Translations under genes and position numbers: made by a program
In this document: positions 7,574 to 18,335 of the stretch, piece after piece
Position numbering within the stretch: the stretch's first letter is position 1
Layout: each line of letters opens with the position of its first letter
Notes under the pieces: model-generated
Told to the model about the DNA's origin: nothing
Database searches by the model: none
Seen by the model: only the letters and a program-made list of their open reading frames with translations
Assembly: GCA_030950285.1 (NCBI GenBank)
Contig: JAUZRR010000004.1
Location: 124,001 to 188,000, forward strand
Length of the DNA: 64,000 nucleotides
Reading direction: 5' to 3'
Source: Planctomycetota bacterium
GTDB lineage: Bacteria; Planctomycetota; Phycisphaerae; Phycisphaerales; UBA1924

Positions 7574-10500
7574 TCAGGTCGTGGTGATGTCGGTCGCTGA
7601 CGCTTTGTCCTGCTCTTCGTCCTGCTCGCGGTGCCCCCGCTGCCAGACCAAGGGGGCTGCGACCGCGATAGACGAGTACGTTCCCACGCCGACCCCAACG
7701 AGCATCGCGTACGCAAAGCCGCGGACACCCTCGCCACCGAAGATGTAGAGGATGAGCACCGCCAACAGCGTGGTGCCCGAGGTGATCACCGTCCGGCTGA
7801 TCGTCATGTTGATCGAGCGGTTGATGATTTTGTCGGTCGCGTAGGGGAGCCGGCCCTTCATCTCACGGATGCGGTCCATGACGATGATGGTGTCGTTGAG
7901 CGAATACCCGATGATCGTCAGCAACGCCGCGACCATGTTGAGGTCGATCTTGAACGGCTGGATGCCGAGCACCGCAACCACACTCTGCGCCGCGGGCATC
8001 TTGTACACGATCTCGGCCATCGCGATCAGCCCGATACACGTCAAACAGTCGTGCAAGAGGCACGCGATCGCCGCCAGCGAGTACCGCACCGAACCAAACC
8101 GCACCCACACATAGATCAGGATCAGCATCAGCGAGAGCACAACCGACACCACCGCCTTGGCGCGGAACGTCCCCGCCATCGCGGCACTGAAACTCTGCAC
8201 ACTCGCCAGCGTGGTGGTCTGCCCGAGCGCATCGCGCACAAGAGACCATTCCCGCTTGGCGAGGTCCTCCTCCCACACCACATCGTTCTGCAGGTAGTCG
8301 ATCGCCGGGTCGCGTACCAGGATGACCGCGGTCTCGATCGCGTCGTCGGTGCCCTCGAGCACGCGGACATCCACGATCCGGCCAGCGGTGTCTGAATAGT
8401 CCTGCTGATCACGCAGCCGGTCCAGGCGGGCATGGAGCCCCCACACCGTCGGCTTGGGGTCAAGATTCTCGAGCAGGATCGCGACGCCGCCTGTGAAGTC
8501 GCTCACGTCGTCCAGATAGCGCGGTCGGTCGATATCCGGCCCGAGCAGCCCGCGCGGGTTACTCAGCGGGAAGACCGGCGCGAGGTTGACATCTTCCTCC
8601 CGCTGGCCGGTAAAGGTCAGCGGCGGCCGGTTGTCGAGCTGATCGGCGAACGCCCGGGTCAGCGCATCAACCACCGTCTGCTCATCGGTCACCACGCTCT
8701 TGATCATGAACCGGTCCGATCGCACACCCGAAGAATCGGGATCGAGCGGGAGCACCTGCGCACTCACAAGGTCCGCCAGCGGCGATTCTGGATCTGCCGA
8801 TTGTGCGATCTCCATCACCGCGTCCTCGACCTCCTGCCGGGTCAGCGTGACGCGATCCTCCGGGTCGTCGGGCGTGGAAGCGTCGAGCTTGAACTGCAGC
8901 GTCACCTGCGTCCCGCCTCGGAACTCGGTGTCCATCATCTCGCCGCGCTGCACGATGATCATGTACACCCCAAGGCCCATGTAGATCGACGAGACGACGA
9001 TAAAGATCCACCGAAGTCCGAGCCAGTTGATATTCGGCTCGAACGCCCGCTCGATTGACGGCACCACCGAGGGCAGCATCCGGATACGCGTCATCAGTTT
9101 CAGCTCGATGAGCACCGCGAAGATCAGCCGGCTGATCACCAACGCCGAGAACATGGTCGTCAGCACGCCAACGCCAAGCGTGATCGCAAAGCCCTTGATT
9201 TCCTGCGTCCCGACGTTTGCCAGCACGATACACACGATCAGGTTCGTGACGTTGCCGTCCACAATCGACGACATCGCTTTGGAGAACCCGAGCCGCACCG
9301 CGGCCTTCATGTCCCGCCCCTCGCGCAGCTCCTCACGGATCCGCTCGAAAATCAGCACGTTCGAGTCAACCGCCATACCAAACGTCAGAATGATCCCCGC
9401 GATGCCCGGCAGCGTGAACGTCGCCGAGAGCGCCGACATCGCGCCCATCAACAGCAGCGCGTTGCACGAGAGCCCCAGCACCGCGATAAGCCCGCAGCGG
9501 AAGTAGTACACAACCATGAACAACGACACGCTGATCAACGCGATGATGCCGGCCCCGAGGCCCTTTTTCAGGTAGTCCAGCCCGAGCTCCGGACCGATCG
9601 CGTTCCGGCTGATCGGTGTCGAAGAGAGCTTGTTCTGCAGCGAACCGGCGTTGAGCACCCGGATGATGTAGGCCAGTTCCGTCGGGCTGAAGTCGCCCAT
9701 GATCTGCCCGTTGCGGGAAATGCGGCTGTTCAGGTTCGGCGCGGTAAAGATCTCGTCGTCGAGCAGCACCGCCATGCTGTCCCCGACGTGCGCTTCGGTC
9801 AGCTCGCCGAGCAACGACGCGCCCCGTGGGTCCATGATAAAGCTGATCGCCGGCCGCCCGATCTGGTCGACACTCTGGAACGCTCTGGCGACCTTCCAGT
9901 TGCGGCTCGAGTCCGGCGTCAGTTTCGAGCCCCGCACGTCCCACGCCAGCATGAAGTATTCGCCGTTGTATTCCTCGACGATGTACCCGTCGCCGCCAAG
10001 GCTCGCAAAGAACCCCGACGGGTCACGACCGATCGCCGCGAGCCCCGCCGCGTTGTTGTACCACCCGTCGATCTTGTTGATCTTGAACCACGCCATGTCC
10101 GACGCTCGGGCGGCCCGCGGGCCCTTCTCTTGCAGGTCGGCGCGCATCTGCGCCTCATCGACGATCGACCCGGGGTCCACCGTGATCCGGAAGCTCAAGA
10201 CACCCGATGCGCGCAGCAGCCGCTCAAGGTCGGCCGGGTCATCGAGTGTCGTCCGGATTGCTTCGTATTCCTTGTACTTCTCCACCAACGCATCCAGACG
10301 GGATTTCTGCTCTGGATAATCCTCCCGCAGCCGGTCGAGCGCCCGTTGCCGCGGGCTGGGCAGCACGACCTGCTCTTTGGTCTGGTCGTCGAACAGTCGC
10401 TTGCCGTCGTCTGAGAGCCGGAGCGCGCGGCGGACCTCTTCGGCGCTTAACGAACGCGACGCGATCGCCGCGCGGGCGGCCTCGTAGTCGATCTCCGCCT

Positions 10501-11065
10501 GCGCCGCTTCGAGCGCAAGGCTCTGCAGCGTGGCGTCGTCTGCCCCTTGCTCCTGTGCTTCCTCGAACGCCTGCCGCTGATACGCCGCAGCGTCCGCCCT
10601 CGCCGCGAGTTCCTCGAGCGCCGCGCGCTTCGACGCGTCGCCGTCGGCCAACGCCTCGATCCCTGCCGCTCGCTCGCTCGCCGGGAGCGACATCACCCGG
10701 TCGATCCGCGCGGGCGGAAGCCGATCGGCGTCGAGCTCGTCAAGCATCGCGTCAAACTCGGCCCGCTTTGCCTTCACGTCCGCGCCCGGCAAGGGCATCG
10801 TGATCTCGATCCGGTCCCGCCCCTGCGGCACCATCGAAATCTCGAACAGCCCCTTGGGGTCCACGCGGTCTTTCAGCACGTCGATCACGCTCGCCAAAAT
10901 CTCGCGGGAGTTCTCGCCGGGGCGGACCTCCACCGAGTACACAAGCGTGACACCGCCGCGCAGGTCTTTGCCCAGGCGCAGCTTCTTTTCCGGGGGCATC
11001 GCCGCAAAGGTCGCAAGAAGCAACAGGGCGATTACCAGTGTGATCTTGGTCCAGTACCTTCGCAT
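7574..11065 (-). CDS. secDF: Fused protein-export subunit SecDF
   Basis: About 1163 residues joining SecD (roughly 1-660) and SecF (roughly 670-1163), which drive late steps of Sec export with the proton gradient. SecD signatures are LGKDLRGGVTLVYSVE near the N terminus and GMAVDSNVLIFERIREELR at about residue 560. SecF signatures are DTEFRGGTQVTLQF and YSLNDTIIVMDRIREMKG (about 1058). Between the first transmembrane region and the conserved periplasmic domain is a long Ala/Glu/Arg-rich insert (about 105-290) predicted to be helical or coiled coil, not seen in E. coli SecD. The ATG at 11065 was chosen; a GTG at 11074 is equally possible. yajC lies just upstream, the classical arrangement. Confidence 0.95.
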   Translation of the reverse strand: MRRYWTKITLVIALLLLATFAAMPPEKKLRLGKDLRGGVTLVYSVEVRPGENSREILASVIDVLKDRVDPKGLFEISMVPQGRDRIEITMPLPGADVKAKRAEFDAMLDELDADRLPPARIDRVMSLPASERAAGIEALADGDASKRAALEELAARADAAAYQRQAFEEAQEQGADDATLQSLALEAAQAEIDYEAARAAIASRSLSAEEVRRALRLSDDGKRLFDDQTKEQVVLPSPRQRALDRLREDYPEQKSRLDALVEKYKEYEAIRTTLDDPADLERLLRASGVLSFRITVDPGSIVDEAQMRADLQEKGPRAARASDMAWFKINKIDGWYNNAAGLAAIGRDPSGFFASLGGDGYIVEEYNGEYFMLAWDVRGSKLTPDSSRNWKVARAFQSVDQIGRPAISFIMDPRGASLLGELTEAHVGDSMAVLLDDEIFTAPNLNSRISRNGQIMGDFSPTELAYIIRVLNAGSLQNKLSSTPISRNAIGPELGLDYLKKGLGAGIIALISVSLFMVVYYFRCGLIAVLGLSCNALLLMGAMSALSATFTLPGIAGIILTFGMAVDSNVLIFERIREELREGRDMKAAVRLGFSKAMSSIVDGNVTNLIVCIVLANVGTQEIKGFAITLGVGVLTTMFSALVISRLIFAVLIELKLMTRIRMLPSVVPSIERAFEPNINWLGLRWIFIVVSSIYMGLGVYMIIVQRGEMMDTEFRGGTQVTLQFKLDASTPDDPEDRVTLTRQEVEDAVMEIAQSADPESPLADLVSAQVLPLDPDSSGVRSDRFMIKSVVTDEQTVVDALTRAFADQLDNRPPLTFTGQREEDVNLAPVFPLSNPRGLLGPDIDRPRYLDDVSDFTGGVAILLENLDPKPTVWGLHARLDRLRDQQDYSDTAGRIVDVRVLEGTDDAIETAVILVRDPAIDYLQNDVVWEEDLAKREWSLVRDALGQTTTLASVQSFSAAMAGTFRAKAVVSVVLSLMLILIYVWVRFGSVRYSLAAIACLLHDCLTCIGLIAMAEIVYKMPAAQSVVAVLGIQPFKIDLNMVAALLTIIGYSLNDTIIVMDRIREMKGRLPYATDKIINRSINMTISRTVITSGTTLLAVLILYIFGGEGVRGFAYAMLVGVGVGTYSSIAVAAPLVWQRGHREQDEEQDKASATDITTT

Positions 11066-11136
11066 ACGTTGCACGAACTCCGAAAGAGGAAAGAAACCGA
11101 ACCCGACAAACCCGCCCGGGAGACAAAACTACGCGA

Positions 11137-11646
11137 TCAGTCGTCAGTCAGCGCAGAGTCATTGTCAGACTCGAGATCGGCATCATCCGAAGACTTGCCG
11201 TTGCCTTTGCCCGACTTGATCACCTGTTGGATCGCGTGCTTGGAGAAGTGCGCCTTCGCGCCGCTCACGTCATCGATCCGCAGCACCACCGCGTCGTTGC
11301 GGACCTCCTGCACCGTCCCAAGCATCCCGCCGGAAGTCAGCACCCGGTCCCCACGCTTGAGCCCGCCCAGCATCTCGGCGGTCTGCTTCTTGGCGCGACG
11401 CGAACTCATCATCGTCGAGACAATCATGAACACCAGTATCAACGCGAAAATGATAAAGATGGTGTCGCCGAACGGCTTGGGAGGTGGCGCGTTGCCCGTC
11501 GCGGCCGGGTCGCCGGGAGCACCGGTCGTCTCCCCCCCCGAACCGCTCCCGATCCCCGGCACGCTGTTGGGCAACGCACCGCCGTCCTGAAGAAAACCGA
11601 GTGTGGGCGTTGATGTCCACGTTGACCAGAGAGAGTTGTTCTGCAT
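11137..11646 (-). CDS. yajC: Sec translocase accessory protein YajC
   Basis: 169 residues. One transmembrane helix (DTIFIIFALILVFMIVSTMM) is followed by the conserved YajC block QTAEMLGGLKRGDRVLTSGG and MLGTVQEV. The Gly/Pro/Ser-rich N-terminal extension (about 60 residues) and acidic tail make it longer than the roughly 110-residue E. coli protein. It lies between tgt and secDF on the same strand, as in many bacteria. Confidence 0.92.
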   Translation of the reverse strand: MQNNSLWSTWTSTPTLGFLQDGGALPNSVPGIGSGSGGETTGAPGDPAATGNAPPPKPFGDTIFIIFALILVFMIVSTMMSSRRAKKQTAEMLGGLKRGDRVLTSGGMLGTVQEVRNDAVVLRIDDVSGAKAHFSKHAIQQVIKSGKGNGKSSDDADLESDNDSALTDD

Positions 11647-11726
11647 GAGGGGGCAAGCTCGCCTTGTGTATTCTGACCTGGAATCCGTCCGTTATCAATC
11701 AACCACCAATCGCCCGGCCGACCCGC

Positions 11727-12980
11727 TCAGGCAATCGCGTCCTGACCCGGCACCGCAGCTGCCGCCCGGGGCCACTTCTGCGCAAACCCGGGCCAGTCAT
11801 CTTCTGCGATCGCACACCGGATGTCCAACATCAGCGTCTGGAAGTGCCAGAGGTTATGCAGCGTGAGCAGCATCGGCCCGAGCATCTCTCCCGACATGAA
11901 CAAATGTCTGAGATACGCCCGGCAGAACGGCTGCCCGTCCGGAGTCGCCCAACCGTGCCCCGCAGGGTCGCACGCCGCGCACCCGCACCCGACCTCGATC
12001 GGCCCAAAGTCCCGCTCGTGCCTGGCGTTTCGGAACCGCAGCGTCCCTTCTCGGACGAACGCCTGCCCGTTCCTCGCGTTCCGAGTCGGCAGCACGCAGT
12101 CAAACATGTCCACCCCCGCCAGCACCGCGGCCACGATGTCCCGCTCGTACCCCACCCCCATCAAATACCTGGGTTTGTCCTCCGGTAACAGGGCTGCGGT
12201 GTGCCTAGTCACCCCCGCGATATCATCGTGCAGCTCCCCCACCGCGACCCCCCCGATCGCGTACCCCGGCAAATCAACCGCCGCCACACGCTCGGCTGAC
12301 CAAGTCCGGGCCTCCAGGTCGGTCCCCCCCTGCACGATCCCGAACAGCGCCTGCGCATCCGCCCTCGCGTGGGCCTTCTTGCAGCGTTCGAGCCACCGCA
12401 CCGTCCGCTCGTTGGCGGTCCGAAGCCGCGCCGCGTGGTCGTACCCGCCCTTGATGCTGTCCCGGATCGCGGCGATCCTGATCCGCGTCTGGTTGGTCGG
12501 CCCGACACTCGGGTCCATCGAAGGCGGGCAATCGTCAAACGCCATGATGATGTCCGCCCCGATCGCGTTCTGCACCCCGATCGAACGCTCGGGTGTCAGC
12601 CGGATCCGCGAGCCGTTGACGATCGACTTGAACGTCACGCCCTCATCATCGACATCGTTGATGTCGGCCATCGAATACGCCTGGTACCCCCCCGAATCGG
12701 TCAGGATCGGCCCCGGCCACCCCATAAACCGGTGCGCCCCACCCGCCTTGGCGATGGTCTCTTCGCCGGGTCGCAGCATCAGGTGGTAGGTGTTGTTGAG
12801 CACAACCTGTGTCCGGGTTGCCGCGACCTGTGCAGGCAGAAGTCCCTTGACCGTCCCCTTTGTGCCCACCGCCATAAACGCAGGGGTGTCGAACGCCCCG
12901 TGCGGCGTCGTCACCCGCCCGACCCTTGCCGAGGAGTGAGAGCAACGACGCGCGATCTCAAAGCGCAATGGTGCAGGCAC
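11727..12980 (-). CDS. tgt: tRNA-guanine transglycosylase (queuine tRNA-ribosyltransferase)
   Basis: 417 residues. It swaps guanine 34 for the queuosine precursor in tRNAs for Asp, Asn, His and Tyr. Visible hallmarks are NNTYHLMLRPGEE, the substrate-binding DSGGYQ (about 96; DSGGFQ in most homologues), the nucleophile region FDCVLPTRNARNG (about 295) and a zinc site with CGCAACD plus HNLWHF near the C terminus. The frame begins with GTG at 12980, only two bases after the stop of the rhomboid gene, and no ATG fits better. Gene order tgt-yajC-secDF is classical. Confidence 0.95.
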   Translation of the reverse strand: MPAPLRFEIARRCSHSSARVGRVTTPHGAFDTPAFMAVGTKGTVKGLLPAQVAATRTQVVLNNTYHLMLRPGEETIAKAGGAHRFMGWPGPILTDSGGYQAYSMADINDVDDEGVTFKSIVNGSRIRLTPERSIGVQNAIGADIIMAFDDCPPSMDPSVGPTNQTRIRIAAIRDSIKGGYDHAARLRTANERTVRWLERCKKAHARADAQALFGIVQGGTDLEARTWSAERVAAVDLPGYAIGGVAVGELHDDIAGVTRHTAALLPEDKPRYLMGVGYERDIVAAVLAGVDMFDCVLPTRNARNGQAFVREGTLRFRNARHERDFGPIEVGCGCAACDPAGHGWATPDGQPFCRAYLRHLFMSGEMLGPMLLTLHNLWHFQTLMLDIRCAIAEDDWPGFAQKWPRAAAAVPGQDAIA

Positions 12981-12982
12981 AG

Positions 12983-13996
12983 TCAGCCCCGACCCCCGCC
13001 ACGGCTCCCACCACCACCAAGCCCCCGGCGTTTCCGCTCCGTGTCCTTGGCAAGCAGCTTCTTCTCCCGGGCCGAGAGACTCCCGATGCCCTCGTCCTGA
13101 ATCTTCGCAAGGATCGCGTCAATCTCGGCCTCTTCACGCGCCAGCCGGCTCGCGGCGTTCGAGGGCTTTGCGGGCTTGCCCGGCTTCGGCCCCCTCGCCC
13201 CCCGCGGCTTCGCGGCTTTCCGTCTCGGTCCGACGGCTTTCTGCTTCCGCGAATCGCCGAGCACGTCAAAGAAATCCAGCAGCAAGTGCGAGTTGCGTAT
13301 GAAATACGCCCCCGCCAACGCCCCACCGACGTGCGCCGCGTCACCCCCCGCGTTGCCCCCGCCGAGCAACAGGTTCAGCACCGCGAACCCGACGTAAAGG
13401 TATGCCACCGTCCGCATCGTCAGCGAGATCGGGAGCAGGATGAACTGCAACCGCATCGTCGGCGCGATATACGCGCACGCCATAATCACCCCGAAAACCC
13501 CCGCCGAAGCCCCGATCAACGGCGTCTTGGTGTCCGTAAACAGAAAGCCCGGCAGTTGAAAGGGCAGCAGCGTCCCCGCGAGGTTGAGCAGCAGATACAT
13601 CAACCCGCCGAAAATGCCGCACACGAGGTAGAACGCCAGATACCTCCGCCGCCCCAGCGTCTCTTCTACGATGCCGCCAAAGACCCAAAGCCCGAACATG
13701 TTGAACGCCAGGTGCATGATCGAGGTTGGATCGTGCAGAAACTGGAACGTCACCAGCCGCCAGACTTGCAGCCGCTGAAATCCTTCGTAGGTCGAGAAGT
13801 GCCCCCACTCATACAGCGGCTTCAGTGCGGTGTTCGCGAGAAGGTGTACCGCGATATTGACGATGATCAGCCACATCGTGACCGAGAGCGCATTCATGCG
13901 GCCGAAGTGAAAGCCGCCCGACGGCCCGCGACCACCACCACCCCCGCCGTACCCGCGAGGCTCGTCCCTGTAGTACCCGCGTTCAGCTAAGCCCAT
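12983..13996 (-). CDS. Rhomboid intramembrane serine protease
   Basis: 337 residues with about six transmembrane helices. Rhomboid motifs are HLAFNMFGLWVFG (HxxxN), the nucleophile GASAG with Ser164, and the catalytic His222 in HVGGALAG. The N terminus is a glycine-rich tail of about 30 residues. After the membrane domain comes a basic Lys/Pro/Arg linker and a C-terminal module ILAKIQDEGIGSLSAREKKL, seen in many planctomycete rhomboids (DUF6576-like). The adjacent M50-like protein ends with a clearly related module. It is the first gene of the rhomboid-tgt-yajC-secDF-lysM run. Confidence 0.93.
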   Translation of the reverse strand: MGLAERGYYRDEPRGYGGGGGGRGPSGGFHFGRMNALSVTMWLIIVNIAVHLLANTALKPLYEWGHFSTYEGFQRLQVWRLVTFQFLHDPTSIMHLAFNMFGLWVFGGIVEETLGRRRYLAFYLVCGIFGGLMYLLLNLAGTLLPFQLPGFLFTDTKTPLIGASAGVFGVIMACAYIAPTMRLQFILLPISLTMRTVAYLYVGFAVLNLLLGGGNAGGDAAHVGGALAGAYFIRNSHLLLDFFDVLGDSRKQKAVGPRRKAAKPRGARGPKPGKPAKPSNAASRLAREEAEIDAILAKIQDEGIGSLSAREKKLLAKDTERKRRGLGGGGSRGGGRG

Positions 13997-14068
13997 CTGT
14001 GCAGACGCTCCGTGTCTGAAGAACGCAATCGGCGTGTTCCCGGGCCGATCGCAAAGTCGCCCGCAATG

Positions 14069-15097
14069 CTAGCGGTCGCGCAGGCGAGCCGTCGCCTCCC
14101 GCAACGTCCGTCGCTCGCCCCGGCTCAGGCTCCCGATCCCCGACGCCGAAATCTTGGCAAGAATCCGTTCGACATCCTCGCGGTCTGCTGCTGATATTGG
14201 GGGCTCGCCGCTCCCGGTTTCGTCCGCCGGTGCATCCAGCAGCCCCCGCCACCGGTCCACCCCCGCCGGATCGACCGCAAACCGCCGCTGCTGCCAGACG
14301 TGCCAGCAGTACGCCCCACCGCACACCCCGATCCCCGCCACCAGCAGCAACCCCGTCAGCAGCCCTACCCCCAGCAGCCCCATCGCCACCAGCAGCCCCA
14401 CTCGGGGCGCCAGCGCCCGCGAGCCGTCGCGGTCAAACACCGCCCCCACCAGCACCCCCTCATCCAAAGGCAACATCGGCAGCAGGTTGAACGCCAGCAC
14501 GTACACCGCCGCGGCGTAGACCTGCCAGAGCAACACCAGCCCGATCGTCGCCGGCGTGCTCGAACCAGAGATTTCCCCCAGCGCCACGCCAGGCCGCAAC
14601 GGATCAAACACCAACTGGGCATCCGGCCCCATGACCAGCACAACCGCTCCAGCAGCCGCAGCCCCCACCGCGGCAAGCATCCCCAGCCCGACCGCCGCCC
14701 CGAGACCCTCAGCCCTCCCCGCCGACCGCCCGGCTGATTCGTTTCCCGCTTCAAACCGCCACACCGCCCCCAGCGGCCAAAGGGTCACGTCCGTCGGCCG
14801 CAGCCCGCACCACCGCACCAGCGCGTGCCCGCGGGCCGCCTCGTGCAGCACGACAACACCCCCGAGCGCCACAAGCCCGGTCGCGACATAGATCGGCCCC
14901 AGCCCGTTCCAGATGGCGTACGCGAGCACCGCCAGCACGAATACCACCGCCACAACATGCAGCCGCACCCGGCACCCACCAACCACAAACAACGGCAACG
15001 ACCACCAGACCGGGGACTCGCCCTCCCCCAGAATCCGCGTCAGCAGCGACCCCCGCTCGCGGTCGTTGGCGTTCGGGCTTGGGGGTGGCGGGGGCAT
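14069..15097 (-). CDS. Site-2-protease-like (M50) membrane protein with altered zinc motif
   Basis: 342 residues, with a Pro-rich N terminus (MPPPPPSPN) and about six hydrophobic segments. The block VVVLHEAARGHALVRWCGL followed by DVTLWPLGAV aligns with the S2P family block HExxHA..GxxV..ITLxPLGG, but HExxH is replaced by H85-E-A-A-R-G-H91, with two extra residues. A later FNLLPMLPLDEG keeps the Asp of the third metal ligand motif. The tail ERILAKISASGIGSLSRGER matches the C terminus of the neighbouring rhomboid. It may be an inactive relative or an odd active variant. Confidence 0.72.
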   Translation of the reverse strand: MPPPPPSPNANDRERGSLLTRILGEGESPVWWSLPLFVVGGCRVRLHVVAVVFVLAVLAYAIWNGLGPIYVATGLVALGGVVVLHEAARGHALVRWCGLRPTDVTLWPLGAVWRFEAGNESAGRSAGRAEGLGAAVGLGMLAAVGAAAAGAVVLVMGPDAQLVFDPLRPGVALGEISGSSTPATIGLVLLWQVYAAAVYVLAFNLLPMLPLDEGVLVGAVFDRDGSRALAPRVGLLVAMGLLGVGLLTGLLLVAGIGVCGGAYCWHVWQQRRFAVDPAGVDRWRGLLDAPADETGSGEPPISAADREDVERILAKISASGIGSLSRGERRTLREATARLRDR

Positions 15098-15131
15098 GGC
15101 GCGATGCTAGGACGTCCCTTTGCCGGGTTCC

Positions 15132-15168
15132 AAAAAGAACAGCCGCCCGGCACAAAGCCGGGCGGCTG
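15132..15168 (-). terminator. Rho-independent terminator of the PEP-CTERM-like gene
   Basis: A perfect 12-bp stem (15140-15151 with 15157-15168) and five-base loop. On the minus strand it is followed by a T-rich run (TTCTTTTT). It lies about 35 bases after the stop at 15203. Confidence 0.85.
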
Positions 15169-15202
15169 CGTCAGATCAGGGTTGATCCGCTGTCAGCGTC
15201 GA

Positions 15203-15820
15203 TTAGCGACGACGACGGATCGCGGCGATGCCGCCGAGGCCGAGGAGGGCCATCGCGCCGGGCGCGGGCACCGCGTTGACCGGCGAGCTGAAGTTGATGA
15301 CGTAACGGCCGCCGGAGCCGAAGCTGGAACCATCCCACTGGGCGAGAGCGCCGCCGCCTTCGAGGCCCTGGATGAAGTTCCCGAGGTCGTCGAGGTAGGT
15401 GTTGGTGAAGCCGAAGATGTCGTTGCCGCCAGCGTCCTGCGCGTCGTTGTTGAACTCGGTGATGCCGATGAGGTAGATACCAGCAGCAAGGTTCAGCGAG
15501 ATCTGGCTCTCAAGGCCAGTGCCGCCGTTGGAGCTGTCGTCGTTCTCGCCGATGCCGTTGCCATTCCCATCAAAGAGGTGCAGCTGGGTGTCAAAGCCAT
15601 CCGCGCCGCCGAAGGAGTCGATCGTGAGGCTGCCGCCGCCCCAGCTGAAGCCGTACACGTCAGCGTCGGCACCCATGTTGGTACCCATGATGCTGGTGGT
15701 GCCGTTGGTCACGGACTGGCCGGGGGGGGTGTCGGTCGCGTCGCCGATCTCGTTGAAGACCTGGGCGTTGGCGGAACCAGCGACAGCGACGAGGGCAGCA
15801 ATAGCAAGAACGTTCTTCAT
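15203..15820 (-). CDS. Exported protein with PEP-CTERM-like C-terminal sorting signal
   Basis: 205 residues. A signal peptide (MKNVLAIAALVAVAGSANA) is followed by a Gly/Asp/Asn-rich domain with the DVYGFSWGGGSLTIDSFGG and HLFDGNGNGIGENDDSS segments, resembling the beta-rich domains of planctomycete PEP-CTERM proteins. The C terminus VPAPGAMALLGLGG then AAIRRRR has the Pro-rich motif, hydrophobic helix and Arg cluster of exosortase substrates. The ATG at 15820 is right because GGAGGAG lies eight to ten bases upstream, too close for the TTG at 15826. It has its own promoter and terminator. No exosortase is in the window. Molecular function unknown. Confidence 0.88.
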   Translation of the reverse strand: MKNVLAIAALVAVAGSANAQVFNEIGDATDTPPGQSVTNGTTSIMGTNMGADADVYGFSWGGGSLTIDSFGGADGFDTQLHLFDGNGNGIGENDDSSNGGTGLESQISLNLAAGIYLIGITEFNNDAQDAGGNDIFGFTNTYLDDLGNFIQGLEGGGALAQWDGSSFGSGGRYVINFSSPVNAVPAPGAMALLGLGGIAAIRRRR

Positions 15821-15902
15821 GGTCAAGTCTCCTCCCCCACGGCTTGCGCGGGGATTAATGATGCCGCTCCCGAATGGGATAAGGCAGGTCTCTCCAAAGG
15901 GT

Positions 15903-15922
15903 TGAGGGAAACAATTCCCTCA
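15903..15922. repeat. Inverted repeat in the leader of the PEP-CTERM-like gene
   Basis: Perfect TGAGGGAA-ACAA-TTCCCTCA hairpin lying between the predicted promoter and the start codon. It could be an operator or a stabilising RNA hairpin. Confidence 0.5.
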
Positions 15923-15966
15923 TATCTCCTCTTGCCCGGCAAGCGTCAACCCACCGAACAGAAGAA

Positions 15967-15995
15967 ACTGTACAGGCTTACGGATTCCCAGTCAA
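15967..15995 (-). promoter_or_regulatory. Sigma-70-like promoter for the PEP-CTERM-like gene
   Basis: On the minus strand TTGACT (15990-15995) and TACAGT (15967-15972) are separated by exactly 17 bases. The predicted transcript starts near 15960, giving a leader of about 140 bases. Confidence 0.6.
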
Positions 15996-16159
15996 TGAAG
16001 TTTTTTGCGTTTGGCAAGGAGATTTCAAGAAAAAATTCCGGTAACACCCGACCCAGATTCACAAAACTGCCCAAACCGCCACACCCATCCGAAAACACCG
16101 CAGAAGCCCCCAAGAGTTGAGCTGTCCCGAGGCAGGATTCACGGCACCAACGACAATCC

Positions 16160-18335
<2,176 letters not shown>

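Larger units (their letters stand above)
15821..16159. other. Intergenic region between the PEP-CTERM-like gene and eno
   Basis: No gene is visible. The region holds the promoter and roughly 140-base leader of the PEP-CTERM-like gene, an 8-bp inverted repeat in that leader and the 3' flank of eno. Confidence 0.7.
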
